DNA of 64,000 nt from Fusobacterium sp. FSA-380-WT-3A (GTDB lineage: Bacteria > Fusobacteriota > Fusobacteriia > Fusobacteriales > Fusobacteriaceae). Shown in pieces: positions 32,288 through 41,310 of this stretch. Within the stretch, counting starts at the first letter, position 1. Each line of letters starts with the position of its first letter. Under the pieces are notes generated by a model. The model was not told the origin of the DNA. It searched no databases and saw only the letters and a list, made by a program, of their open reading frames with translations. Both the position numbers and the translations under genes were made by a program. The DNA lies in the NCBI RefSeq assembly GCF_012843705.1, contig NZ_JABAFQ010000001.1, forward strand, positions 124,001-188,000. The letters are read 5' to 3'.

Positions 32288-34483
32288 ATGAAAGTTATTA
32301 AACGTAATGGAGATGTAGTAGCATTTAATAAAGATAAAATATTTATAGTTTTACAGAAAGTTCATAAGGAGATGCCTTTTAAAAATGAAGCTGTTCTTGT
32401 AGAAATGTTAGACCATATATTAAATAAAATTAAACTTATGAATAAAGAAAAAATAGATATTGAAGAAATACAAGATATTGTATTTAAAACATTGTGTGAC
32501 TTTGGATATTTTTGTCAAGCACAAAAATTTGAAAGATACAGAACAAAAAGAAGTGAAGCGAGACTAAAAGAAACTGATAGTTTATTCCAAAGAATAGAAG
32601 GAATATTAGAAAATGGTGATAGAGAAAATTCAAATAAAAATTCTACTTTACCATCAGTTGCTAGAGATTTAATATCAGGAGAGTACTTTAGATTTAATGT
32701 AGAGAAATCTATTGGAAAAGAATTGTACGAAGCTCATAGAAAGAAAACTATTCACTGGCATGATTCAGATGTAGAAAAAGAGTTAACAAACTGTTGTTTA
32801 ATTAATGTAGAAGATATGTTAGACCATGGAACTAGAATAACTAATACTGATGTAGAAACTCCTAAATCAGTTGGAACAGCTATGAATATTGCAATGCAAA
32901 TAATGGCTAGTGTTAGTTCACAACAATATGGAGGAAACTCTATACCTAACTTTAACGAAGTTTTTGCTAAATATGCAAAGAAAAACTTTGTTAAAAACTT
33001 CAATGATTATTTTGAATTCCTATTTGAAAAAGAATATGATGATGTATTAGAATTAGATTCAGCTAATGAAGAATTAAAAGCAAAATATCCTAAAGTATTT
33101 GAAAAAGTTATTAAGAAAACTGCAAAAGAAATTTATGATGCTTGTCAATTATTTGAGTATCAAACAAATAGTATTTTAGGTTCAGCTTCTCAAACTCCAT
33201 TTTCAACAATAACTTTTAATGTTCCTACTTCTTGGGAATCAGAGCAAATAATACTTGCTTATTTAAAAGTTAGACAAACAGGATTGGGAGCTTTAAAAAT
33301 ACCAGCAATCTTCCCTAAATTATCTTATATAGTTGTAGATGGGTACAACTTAAAAGAGGGAGACCCATATTATTATATAACTAAAGAAGTATCTAAATGT
33401 ATAGCACATACATATTATCCAGATTTATTATTCTACTCTAAAGAAGATTATGATGCAGGAAAATATTATGCTAGAATGGGTTGTCGTTCAAGAGTAAATC
33501 ATGAATTTAAAGAAAATGAAAAATATCAACAATATGGAAGATTTAATTTTGGTGTTATAACATTAAATTTACCTCAAATATCTCTAGAAGCTTTAAGACA
33601 TAAGGAAACTGATGTAGTAGAAACATTTATGAAATTACTAGAAGAGAAAAAATCTCTTATGAAATTAGGAATTTTAAAAAGATATGAAAATGTTAGAAAG
33701 TTAAAAGCTAAACAAGCACCTATATTATTCCAATATGGAGCTATTGCTAGATTACAACCAGATGAAACAGTAGAAAAATTATTAAAATCTGATAGAGCTT
33801 CTGTGTCATATGGATTTTTAGGAATAGATGATTGTGTAAGAATACTTACTGATGATAAACAAAACATATCAAAGCCAGCTGGAAAAGAATTAGGTCTTAG
33901 AATAATGAAAGAAATAAGAAGACAAGCTGATGAAATAAAAGAGGAAACTGGATTACCTGTATCAGTTTATGGAACTCCAGCAGAAGCTAGTATAGCAACA
34001 TTCTTTAATGCAGATAAGAAAAATTATAGTGATGTAATGCCTGAATGGTTATTAAAAAGAGAATATTATACAAATTCTTTCCATTTCTCATCAGAGTTAC
34101 CAATAGATGCTTTTGATAAAATAGATACAGAAGCTCCATTTATTAAATATTGTAATGGAGGAAACATAATGTATGTTGAAAATGGAGGAAAAACTTATAA
34201 CTCTGATGCAATATTAGAACTTATGAAATATGCTCATGATAAAGGAATAGAATATTTTGCAGTAAATACAGTATCAGATGTGTGTTTTGAATGTGGATAT
34301 ACAGGAGAAATCTCTTATGACGAACATACAGCAAAATATAAATGTCCTCAATGTGGTAATGAAGAGGGAATGAAAATGAAAATTCAAAGAAGATGTTGTG
34401 GATATATTTCAAATTATAATATTACTCACGCCTTAGAAGGAAGAATGAAAGAGATAAAAAATAGAGCTATTCATGTAAAATAA
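32288..34483 (+). CDS. nrdD: anaerobic ribonucleoside-triphosphate reductase
   Basis: Oxygen-sensitive class III glycyl-radical enzyme making dNTP precursors. ATG 32288 is preferred (MKVIKRNGDVVAFNKDKI, the normal ATP-cone start; GGGGG site 5 nt upstream); ATG 32276 has no properly spaced site. The 731 residues comprise an ATP-cone (about 1-95), the reductase barrel, a four-cysteine zinc site (CFECGYTG...KCPQCGNE, near 665-690), and the C-terminal glycyl-radical segment RRCCGYISN. Two NrdR boxes control it. Its activase nrdG is not adjacent but lies 3.1 kb downstream, beyond lysA and an amidohydrolase gene. Confidence 0.96.
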   Translation: MKVIKRNGDVVAFNKDKIFIVLQKVHKEMPFKNEAVLVEMLDHILNKIKLMNKEKIDIEEIQDIVFKTLCDFGYFCQAQKFERYRTKRSEARLKETDSLFQRIEGILENGDRENSNKNSTLPSVARDLISGEYFRFNVEKSIGKELYEAHRKKTIHWHDSDVEKELTNCCLINVEDMLDHGTRITNTDVETPKSVGTAMNIAMQIMASVSSQQYGGNSIPNFNEVFAKYAKKNFVKNFNDYFEFLFEKEYDDVLELDSANEELKAKYPKVFEKVIKKTAKEIYDACQLFEYQTNSILGSASQTPFSTITFNVPTSWESEQIILAYLKVRQTGLGALKIPAIFPKLSYIVVDGYNLKEGDPYYYITKEVSKCIAHTYYPDLLFYSKEDYDAGKYYARMGCRSRVNHEFKENEKYQQYGRFNFGVITLNLPQISLEALRHKETDVVETFMKLLEEKKSLMKLGILKRYENVRKLKAKQAPILFQYGAIARLQPDETVEKLLKSDRASVSYGFLGIDDCVRILTDDKQNISKPAGKELGLRIMKEIRRQADEIKEETGLPVSVYGTPAEASIATFFNADKKNYSDVMPEWLLKREYYTNSFHFSSELPIDAFDKIDTEAPFIKYCNGGNIMYVENGGKTYNSDAILELMKYAHDKGIEYFAVNTVSDVCFECGYTGEISYDEHTAKYKCPQCGNEEGMKMKIQRRCCGYISNYNITHALEGRMKEIKNRAIHVK

Positions 34484-34569
34484 TAAATAGATTATATAAA
34501 AAATATTTATAATTTATATTATACAAATTAATAAAATTTAGATATACTTTTATGTAAAAGAATTTAAAA

Positions 34570-34746
34570 AGATAGAGGAGCAAATGATAAGAGTAAAATT
34601 ATTTTAGTTTGACAAACGGAGAATAATTTGAAAGGAGATTTTGCCGAAATAAAAATGAAAGTCAAAACATTTTTATTGGTAAATTAGATAATATCTATTT
34701 TACTGTCATTGAAATTTCAATGGAGGGCTATCAAGTAAGTTATCTA
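34570..34746 (+). ncRNA. lysine riboswitch (L box)
   Basis: Upstream of the lysA-type gene. Conserved lysine-riboswitch blocks are readable in order: AGATAGAGGAGCAAA, AAGAGTAAA, GAAAGGAGATTTTGCCGAAA, a kissing-loop hairpin, an ATTGG block, then AATGGAGGGCTATCAAG. The closing helix pairs AGATA with TATCT. A terminator 33 nt downstream makes this a transcriptional off-switch: with lysine bound, the terminator forms. Confidence 0.88.
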
Positions 34747-34778
34747 AAATATAAGTAATTATTTTTAATAGGTTACTA

Positions 34779-34814
34779 AAGACAGTCTGAAATTGAAAAG
34801 ACTGTCTTTTTTTA
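34779..34814 (+). terminator. riboswitch-linked terminator before lysA
   Basis: AAAGACAGTC pairs with GACTGTCTTT around a 12-nt loop, then a T run, ending 22 bp before the lysA start. It is the expression platform of the L box. Confidence 0.88.
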
Positions 34815-34836
34815 TGAAAATTTTGGAGGAAGTTTT

Positions 34837-36144
34837 ATGAGATATTTTGGAACAATGAAAAATAATAATGGAATTCTTGAGATAGGTGGAGTATCAGTAG
34901 AAAAACTTGCAAAGGAGTATAAAACTCCATTATATGTTATGGACCAAGAATTGATAGAAAGTAATATAAAAAAATATATAGAAAATTTTAAATCGGAAAA
35001 ATTTGAAACAGAAGTAGTCTATGCTTCAAAAGCTTTTTTATCGAAAGCTATGTGCCAAATAGTTGAGAAGTATGGATTAAGTATAGATGCAGTTTCTGGT
35101 GGAGAATTATATTCTATAAAAGTTTCAAAATTTCCTATGAATAGAGTCCATATGCATGGAAATAATAAAAGTATAGAAGAGCTTGAAATGTGTCTTGATT
35201 GGGGAATTGGAATAGTAATATTAGATAATATAAGTGAAATAGATAAATTAGGAACTTTAGCTAAAGAAAAAAATAAAAAAATAAGAGTCATGTTAAGAAT
35301 AAATATAGGAATAGATGCTCATACCCATGAATATATAAGAACATCAAAACATAGTTCTAAGTTTGGAGAATCTATATTTGATGAAAATATTTATAGTATA
35401 GTAGAGAAAATTCTTTCTTATGAAAGTTTAGAATTTTTAGGATTTCATTGTCACATAGGTTCACAAATATTTGATACTAAAGCTTTTCATGAGGGGATTG
35501 AAACAATGATAATGTTTACTAAAAAAATATCAGAAAGATTTAATATGGAAATTCCTGAAATGAATTTAGGTGGAGGTTTTGGAGTTTATTATGTTGATGG
35601 AGATGTAGAAGTAGATATTGAAAAATTTATGAAATCTATGATAGAACATATTGAAAAAACTTTAGAAAAAGAAAATATGACTTTAAAGAAAGTTTCTATA
35701 GAACCTGGAAGAAGTATTGTGGGAAATGCTGGGGGAACTTTATATACAGTTGGTGGCATAAAAAATACATATGGTGGAGTTAAATATGTGTTTATTGATG
35801 GAGGAATGACAGATAATATAAGACCAGCTTTATATCAAGCTAAATATGAAGCTATTGTTGCTAATAAACTTAATCAAGAAGAAAATGATATAGTTACTAT
35901 TGCAGGAAAATGTTGTGAGTCTGGAGATTTAATAGGAAAAGATATGAAAATAGCCAAAGCTTCAGAAGGAGATTATATATTTGTCCCTACAACTGGAGCT
36001 TATGGATATTCAATGTCAAGTAATTACAATAAAGCTACAAGACCAGCAGTTGTGTTTGTAAAAGATGGGAAATCTTATTTATCAATTAAAAGAGAATCTT
36101 TTGAAGATTTGGTAGCCAATGATGTATTTATAGAAATAGAATAA
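34837..36144 (+). CDS. lysA: diaminopimelate decarboxylase
   Basis: PLP-dependent decarboxylase making L-lysine from meso-diaminopimelate, last step of lysine synthesis. The 435 residues carry the PLP lysine in EVVYASKAFLSKAM (near 57-70), the barrel motif GFHCHIGSQIFD (near 205), GGGFGVYY (near 249), EPGRSIVGNAGGTLY (near 290) and the active-site cysteine GKCCESGD (near 365). The lysine riboswitch upstream strongly supports LysA over an ornithine or carboxynorspermidine decarboxylase. It has its own transcription unit between nrdD and the D-aminoacylase-like gene. Confidence 0.94.
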   Translation: MRYFGTMKNNNGILEIGGVSVEKLAKEYKTPLYVMDQELIESNIKKYIENFKSEKFETEVVYASKAFLSKAMCQIVEKYGLSIDAVSGGELYSIKVSKFPMNRVHMHGNNKSIEELEMCLDWGIGIVILDNISEIDKLGTLAKEKNKKIRVMLRINIGIDAHTHEYIRTSKHSSKFGESIFDENIYSIVEKILSYESLEFLGFHCHIGSQIFDTKAFHEGIETMIMFTKKISERFNMEIPEMNLGGGFGVYYVDGDVEVDIEKFMKSMIEHIEKTLEKENMTLKKVSIEPGRSIVGNAGGTLYTVGGIKNTYGGVKYVFIDGGMTDNIRPALYQAKYEAIVANKLNQEENDIVTIAGKCCESGDLIGKDMKIAKASEGDYIFVPTTGAYGYSMSSNYNKATRPAVVFVKDGKSYLSIKRESFEDLVANDVFIEIE

Positions 36145-36227
36145 GTAAAAAAAACAATATGCGGAAATTATTAAAATATGATATAATTATTTTATAATAC
36201 AACTTAGATATACAAATAAATAAAGAA

Positions 36228-36270
36228 GGGAGGAAAGTTACAAGATAAAAATGTAACTTAAAATTAGGAT
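36228..36270 (+). promoter_or_regulatory. Shine-Dalgarno separated from start by a hairpin
   Basis: GGGAGGA (36228-36234) is a strong ribosome site but lies 36 nt before ATG 36271. Between them AAGTTACA (36235-36242) pairs with TGTAACTT (36252-36259). Folding this 8-bp stem leaves about 11 nt between site and start. An ATG followed directly by TAA (36251-36256) lies across the loop and 3' arm. The only other site, AGGA, is 1 nt from the start and too close. Confidence 0.5.
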
Positions 36271-37614
36271 ATGAGAACAGTAATAAATCACGGATTAGTT
36301 ATAGACCCAAAAAATAGTGTGTATGAACCACTAAATATTGCAATAGAAAATGGAAAAATAGTAGAATTATCTCATGAAGTGTTAATAGGAGATAATGAAA
36401 TAGATGCTATGGGAATGTGTGTTTGCCCAGGATTTATAGATATTGATATGCATGAAGTTTTAACTGATGGAACAACACCAGATAGAGAAATATTTAAAAG
36501 AATGTTATCAATGGGAGTTACTACAGGAATAGGTGGAAACTCAGGAATAGGAGTTTCTAATCCAAAGGAGTTTTTAGATGGAGTAGATGAAGGACATCCT
36601 ATTAACTTTGGAATGTTATTACCTCATGGGATACTAAGACAAAAAATTGGTGTTGACAGATATGTAAGTCTTGAAAATGACCAAGTGGAAGAAATGTATG
36701 AGATAGGTAAAAAAATGATGAAAGATACAGGATTACTGGGAATTAGTTTTGGACTTAGATATGTTCCTGGAATAGATTTCAATGAGATGACAACTCTTGG
36801 AAGATTAGGACAACATAAAGTTATATCAGCACATTTAAGAGAAGATGCTAAAAATATATTTAATGCAATAGAAGAGTTTTTAGATTTAGGTAACTATGTA
36901 AAAGCTAATTATGTAGTATCACATATTGGAAGTATGGCTGGATTTGGTCAAATGGATAAAGCTTTAGAAATGTTAGATAAAAAAAGAGAAGAGGGAATAA
37001 ATGTATATTGTGATTGTTACCCTTATACAGCTTTCAGTGCTAAAATAGGTTCTATTACATTTGATGAAGGATTCTTAGAAAGATATAATATCACATATGA
37101 TAAATTAGAGGTTATGGAAGGAAAATATAGAGGAAAAAGATGTACTGAAGAATTTTTCAACACTTTAAGGGAAGAAGCACCTGATACAATGATAATAGCT
37201 TATACTATCAATGAAAAAGATATGGAAAAAGCATTATCTTATCCTTACACAGTTATAGGAAGCGACGGAATACTTAATGCTAAAAATATTGGACATCCTA
37301 GAGCAACAGGAACTTTCCCTAAAGTTTTAGGAAAATATTCAAGAGATGCTAAAGTTCTTGATTTATATGAAGCAATTGAAAAAATGACTTCAAAACCTGC
37401 AGAAATTTTAGGAATTAATAAAGGAAATTTATCTATTGGTTCTGATGCAGACATTACTATTTTTTCTTTAGAAGATATTCGTGATTATGCAACTTTTGAA
37501 AATACAGAATTATTACCAGATGGTATAGTATATGTATTGATTAATGGAGAGATTGCTCTAGAAAATGGAAAAATTATGAATTCTAATTTAGGAAAATCTA
37601 TAAGAAAGTTCTAG
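36271..37614 (+). CDS. D-aminoacylase-like amidohydrolase with altered metal ligands
   Basis: A 447-residue amidohydrolase of the N-acyl-D-amino-acid deacylase/dihydroorotase-like superfamily. The N-terminal beta sandwich (INHGLVIDPKN) leads to PGFIDIDMHEVLTDGTTP, where the usual first HxH reads D-M-H. The family's GNCG cysteine is replaced in GVTTGIGGNSGIG. Retained ligands are the histidine in VISAHLREDA, VVSHIGSMAG and the aspartate in IGSDGILN; the C-terminus returns to a beta sandwich (KGNLSIGSDADITIFS). It is 9 bp from nrdG, so the two are co-transcribed. D-amino-acid release or an imidase-type reaction is possible; the changed ligands make the substrate uncertain. Confidence 0.75.
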   Translation: MRTVINHGLVIDPKNSVYEPLNIAIENGKIVELSHEVLIGDNEIDAMGMCVCPGFIDIDMHEVLTDGTTPDREIFKRMLSMGVTTGIGGNSGIGVSNPKEFLDGVDEGHPINFGMLLPHGILRQKIGVDRYVSLENDQVEEMYEIGKKMMKDTGLLGISFGLRYVPGIDFNEMTTLGRLGQHKVISAHLREDAKNIFNAIEEFLDLGNYVKANYVVSHIGSMAGFGQMDKALEMLDKKREEGINVYCDCYPYTAFSAKIGSITFDEGFLERYNITYDKLEVMEGKYRGKRCTEEFFNTLREEAPDTMIIAYTINEKDMEKALSYPYTVIGSDGILNAKNIGHPRATGTFPKVLGKYSRDAKVLDLYEAIEKMTSKPAEILGINKGNLSIGSDADITIFSLEDIRDYATFENTELLPDGIVYVLINGEIALENGKIMNSNLGKSIRKF

Positions 37615-37623
37615 TGAGGAAAA

Positions 37624-38097
37624 ATGAAAATAATATCAGTAGTAGAAAATGACCCAATTAATAGTATGACAGGGTTTACTTTAACATTTTACTTTGCAGG
37701 ATGTGACCATTATTGTAAAGGATGTTTTTCACAAAATACTTGGGATTATGAAAGTGGACAGGAGTATGAGATGGAGGATATAAAAGAACTTATTCTTAAT
37801 TCTCGTTGGAAAAATGTAACTTTTTTAGGTGGAGACCCTTTATATTTTAAAAATAGAGAAGAGGTCATAGAGTTAATCCATTTTATAAAAGAAAAAACTA
37901 ATAAAAATATTTATTTATGGACAGGATATACAATAGAAGAAATAAAAGAATGGATAGACCCAAGTATTATTGATTACCTTATAGAAGGAAGATTTGAAAT
38001 TGATAAAAAGGATTTAAGATTAAAGCTTCGTGGAAGTTCAAATCAAAGAGTATTTCATAAGGGAATAGAGATGAAGGATATAGATAAAATAAACTAA
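37624..38097 (+). CDS. nrdG: anaerobic ribonucleotide reductase activating protein
   Basis: Radical SAM activase that installs the glycyl radical on NrdD. It is 157 residues with the CxxxCxxC cluster motif FAGCDHYCKGCFSQNTW (near 25-41); CDHYCKGC is the iron-sulphur ligand set. A GGDPL SAM-binding block (near 70) and the C-terminal LRLKLRGSSNQRVF of NrdG proteins follow. It lies 9 bp after the amidohydrolase gene with a GAGGAAA site, and 3.1 kb from its partner nrdD, although the two are usually adjacent. Confidence 0.95.
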   Translation: MKIISVVENDPINSMTGFTLTFYFAGCDHYCKGCFSQNTWDYESGQEYEMEDIKELILNSRWKNVTFLGGDPLYFKNREEVIELIHFIKEKTNKNIYLWTGYTIEEIKEWIDPSIIDYLIEGRFEIDKKDLRLKLRGSSNQRVFHKGIEMKDIDKIN

Positions 38098-38099
38098 GA

Positions 38100-38132
38100 A
38101 AAAGCTCGAGAAAACTTTCTCGAGCTTTTTTA
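38100..38132. terminator. bidirectional terminator nrdG / fucO
   Basis: AAAGCTCGAGAAA pairs with TTTCTCGAGCTTT around a very short loop, followed by TTTT on the plus strand with A residues on the other side. One of the most stable hairpins in the window, between convergent genes. Confidence 0.9.
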
Positions 38133-38136
38133 ACAT

Positions 38137-39285
38137 TTAATAAACTTTTTTATAAAGAGCCTCTATATCAGACAAAACTACATCTTTTGGATTTCCACCA
38201 GTACATACATCAGCTAAAGCATCTTTAGATAATTTTGGTAATCCCTCTTCAGGAATATTTATTTCTCTTAAAGTTTGAGGAATTCCAACATCAATAGCCA
38301 GTTTTCTTACAGCATTAACAGCACTTTGAGCAATTTCTTCTTTAGTCATTCCTGTAGTATCAACACCCATAGCTTTTGCAATATCTCCATATTTATCTAT
38401 ACAAGCACTCATATTAAATTCCATAACTGTTGGTAATAATAATGCATTGGCTACTCCGTGAGGAATATCATAAACGGCACCTAATGGATGAGCCATTGAG
38501 TGAACGATTCCTAATCCTACATTAGAGAATCCCATACCAGCTACATATTGAGCTATACTCATTCCTTCCATATCAACTAAATTTTTATCAACAACAGCTC
38601 CTCTTAAATGTTTAGCTATTAATTCTATAGCTTTTAACTCAAACATATCAGATATTACATGAGCTCCTTTAGTAATATATCCCTCTATAGCATGAGTTAG
38701 AGCATCCATTCCTGTAGCTGCTATTGTCTTATTAGGCATTGTTAACATAAGTTCAGCATCAACAATGGCAACTAACGGAATATCTTTTGGGTCTACACAA
38801 ACTATTTTTCTGTTTTCATCTTCTAAAGTAATTACATAGTTAATTGTTACTTCAGCAGCAGTTCCACAAGTAGTAGGTAAAGCAATAATAGGTACAGATT
38901 TAGTATGAGTAGGAGCCACTCCTTCTAATGATTTTATATCAGCAAATTCTGGATTATTTTTAACAATTCCAATAGCCTTAGCTGTATCTATAACAGAACC
39001 ACCACCTACAGCCACTAAAAAATCAGCTCCTGATTTATTAAAAGCTTCTAATCCATCTTTACAATTTTTTACTGTTGGATTTTGTTTAATTTCTGTAAAT
39101 ATTTCATAAGGAATATTAGCTCCCTCTAAAACAGATTTTACCTTATCAACAACCCCACAACTTTCAAGAATTTTGTCACTTACAAGTAGAGCTTTTTTAT
39201 ATCCTCTAGCTTGAATTTCTAGAGCTAAATTTTCTCTACTTCCTAAACCAAAATAACTAGTTTCGTTTAAAATATATCTTGCCAT
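38137..39285 (-). CDS. fucO: iron-dependent lactaldehyde reductase (1,2-propanediol oxidoreductase)
   Basis: Group III iron-containing alcohol dehydrogenase, about 382 residues. ATG 39283-39285 is used (MARYILNETSYFGLGSRENL), because GGGAGGAAAAAG lies directly upstream. The nucleotide loop is AVGGGSVIDTAKAIG (near 96). Metal ligands are in VDAELM and DALTHAIEGYITKGAH (near 195-215) and GIVHSMAHPLGAVYDIPHG (near 257-275). TINYVITLEDENRKIVCVDP and QYVAGMGFSNVGLG closely follow remembered E. coli FucO, supporting reduction of lactaldehyde from fucose or rhamnose breakdown. No fucose or rhamnose genes lie nearby. A consensus promoter lies directly upstream. Confidence 0.87.
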   Translation of the reverse strand: MARYILNETSYFGLGSRENLALEIQARGYKKALLVSDKILESCGVVDKVKSVLEGANIPYEIFTEIKQNPTVKNCKDGLEAFNKSGADFLVAVGGGSVIDTAKAIGIVKNNPEFADIKSLEGVAPTHTKSVPIIALPTTCGTAAEVTINYVITLEDENRKIVCVDPKDIPLVAIVDAELMLTMPNKTIAATGMDALTHAIEGYITKGAHVISDMFELKAIELIAKHLRGAVVDKNLVDMEGMSIAQYVAGMGFSNVGLGIVHSMAHPLGAVYDIPHGVANALLLPTVMEFNMSACIDKYGDIAKAMGVDTTGMTKEEIAQSAVNAVRKLAIDVGIPQTLREINIPEEGLPKLSKDALADVCTGGNPKDVVLSDIEALYKKVY

Positions 39286-39318
39286 CTTTTTCCTCCCTAT
39301 AATTTTTGTCACGATACA

Positions 39319-39347
39319 TATATACAACTTTTTTTATAATTTGTCAA
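39319..39347 (-). promoter_or_regulatory. fucO promoter
   Basis: On the minus strand TTGACA (39342-39347), a 17-bp spacer and TATATA (39319-39324), about 34 bp before the start codon. Confidence 0.75.
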
Positions 39348-39360
39348 TAAAAATATAAAA

Positions 39361-39400
39361 AAAATCTTTTACGAACAATTTTCGTAAAAGATTTTTATAG
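39361..39400 (-). terminator. terminator of the riboflavin operon
   Basis: AAAATCTTTTACGAA pairs with TTCGTAAAAGATTTT around a very short loop. On the minus strand it is followed by a long T-rich run, 18 bp after the ribBA stop. Confidence 0.87.
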
Positions 39401-39417
39401 GATAGATAGAATTTATT

Positions 39418-40632
39418 TTATTTATTTTCTTTACAACAATCAAAATGAAGTTTATGCCCCATTTTTTCAAATTTAGTTCTTAAGTATTTTTCATTAACAT
39501 TATTAGGAGCTATTTCTATTTCAGCTCTCTTTTCAACTTTAACTCCATAGCTTTCAAGTCCTGAGATTTTAGCAGGGTTATTTGTCATAAGAGTTACAGA
39601 TTTTACACCTAAAGCTTTTAACATTTGAGCTGCTACTGCATAATCTCTTTCATCTTCTCCAAATCCAAGAGCAAGATTAGCTTCAACAGTATCATAACCA
39701 TTATCTTGTAATTTATAAGCTTTTATTTTATTAATAAGTCCAATTCCTCTTCCCTCTTGTCTAAGGTATAAAATTATTCCTTCACCTTTAGCATCAATTT
39801 CTCTCATAGCTCTTTTTAATTGAGAACCACAATCACATCTATAAGAACCTAAAATATCTCCTGTGAAACATTCAGAGTGAATTCTTACTAGTACATTTTC
39901 TTTTCCAGAAACGTCACCTTTAACTAAAGCAATATGTTCTTTCCCATCTAATTGATTATCAAATCCAACTAATTCAAAAGTACCAGAATCAGTAGGAAGT
40001 TTTGCTGAACATTCTACTTTTACTAACTCATCATGAACTTTTCTATAATGAATTAAGTCTTCTATAGAAATTATTTTTAAATTATGAATTCTAGCAAATT
40101 CTAATAAATCATCTAATCTAGACATCATTCCATCTTCTTTCATAATTTCACAACAAAGTCCAACTTCTTTTAGTCCAGCAAGTCTCATTAAATCAACAGT
40201 AGCTTCTGTATGTCCATCTCTTTCAAGTACACCTTTTGGAAGAGCTCTTAATGGAAACATATGTCCAGGTCTTCTGAAATCACTTGGTTTTGAATTTTCA
40301 TCAACAACTTTCATAGCTGTAACAGAACGCTCATAAGCAGAAATTCCTGTTGTAGTATCTATATGGTCTATAGATACAGTAAAAGCTGTACAGTGATTAT
40401 CTGTATTATTAGTTACCATTTGAGGTAAATCTAATTTTTTTATGTAATAATCAGACATAGGCATACAAATAAGTCCTTTTGCATGAGTAGCCATAAAATT
40501 TACATTTTCTAATGTGGCAAACTCAGCAGCACAGATAACATCTCCTTCATTTTCTCTATTTTCATCATCAACAACAATAATTATTTTTCCATCTCTTAAA
40601 TCTTGAAGAGCTTCTTCTATTGTATTAAGCAT
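39418..40632 (-). CDS. ribBA: bifunctional DHBP synthase / GTP cyclohydrolase II
   Basis: Supplies both riboflavin precursors: 3,4-dihydroxy-2-butanone-4-phosphate from ribulose-5-P and the pyrimidine from GTP. The 404 residues contain the RibB domain (about 1-200: [18 protein letters not shown], then [11 protein letters not shown] and [14 protein letters not shown]) and the RibA domain (about 205-404), with the zinc cysteines in [19 protein letters not shown], catalytic RQEGRGIGL and MTNNPAKI. Last gene of the FMN-riboswitch operon ribH-ribD-ribE-ribBA, 18 bp after ribE, with an AAGGAGG site. Confidence 0.97.
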   Translation of the reverse strand: MLNTIEEALQDLRDGKIIIVVDDENRENEGDVICAAEFATLENVNFMATHAKGLICMPMSDYYIKKLDLPQMVTNNTDNHCTAFTVSIDHIDTTTGISAYERSVTAMKVVDENSKPSDFRRPGHMFPLRALPKGVLERDGHTEATVDLMRLAGLKEVGLCCEIMKEDGMMSRLDDLLEFARIHNLKIISIEDLIHYRKVHDELVKVECSAKLPTDSGTFELVGFDNQLDGKEHIALVKGDVSGKENVLVRIHSECFTGDILGSYRCDCGSQLKRAMREIDAKGEGIILYLRQEGRGIGLINKIKAYKLQDNGYDTVEANLALGFGEDERDYAVAAQMLKALGVKSVTLMTNNPAKISGLESYGVKVEKRAEIEIAPNNVNEKYLRTKFEKMGHKLHFDCCKENK

Positions 40633-40650
40633 TTGTTCCTCCTTAAAATT

Positions 40651-41310
40651 TTAGAAAAATCCATGTTTAGCTAAAAAATTCAAATCTAGTTTTGATTTTT
40701 CCTCTTTTTCTTCTTTAAAATTTAGAAGTCTTTCAATATGTTTTCCTATTAAATCAGTTTCTATATTTACATAATCTCCAACTTTCTTTTTTCCTAATGT
40801 AATCATCTCTTGAGTATGTGGGATTAAAGAAACTGATAAAGTATTATCTTTATGACCAACTATAGAAAGACTAGCTCCATCTATACTAACTCTACCTTTT
40901 TCTACAACATATTTCATAAATCTATGTTCAATTTCAAAAGTATAAATTTTTGCAATACCATCTTGTTCGATAGATATGATTATTCCCTCACAATCTACAT
41001 CACCTGTAACTAAATGTCCACCAAGTGGAGTAGAAAGAGTTATAGATTTTTCAAGATTTACCATATTTCCTGGTTTTAATCTTTTTAGATTAGTTCTTTT
41101 TATAGTTTCATGCATACAATCAGCTACAAAATAATCTTTTCCTATTTCAATAGCAGTAAGACAAGTACCATTAGTAGCAATACTATCTCCTAATTTTGCC
41201 CCCTCTAATACTTTATTACATTTAATTTTTAATTGAACAGATTTATCTCCATTTGTTATAGATAAAACTTGTCCCATTTCTTCAATTAATCCAGTAAAAA
41301 TATTAATCAC
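40651..41310 (-). CDS. ribE: riboflavin synthase, alpha subunit
   Basis: Dismutates two 6,7-dimethyl-8-ribityllumazines to riboflavin. The 219 residues show two homologous lumazine-binding repeats: one from the start (IFTGLIEEMGQ, GDSIATNGTCLTA) and one from about 97 (EGIIISIEQDG, GRVSIDGASLSI). GTG 41310 is the apparent start, with AAGGTAG upstream, and it overlaps the ribD stop by 8 bp, indicating translational coupling. ATG is not available at the normal position. Confidence 0.95.
   Translation of the reverse strand: MINIFTGLIEEMGQVLSITNGDKSVQLKIKCNKVLEGAKLGDSIATNGTCLTAIEIGKDYFVADCMHETIKRTNLKRLKPGNMVNLEKSITLSTPLGGHLVTGDVDCEGIIISIEQDGIAKIYTFEIEHRFMKYVVEKGRVSIDGASLSIVGHKDNTLSVSLIPHTQEMITLGKKKVGDYVNIETDLIGKHIERLLNFKEEKEEKSKLDLNFLAKHGFF

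Noticed and set aside
36145-36230. NrdR box upstream of the amidohydrolase-nrdG unit (ACAATATGC near 36154)
   Set aside because: Only half of the consensus is present and there is no second box at helical spacing, so it was not listed as a site.
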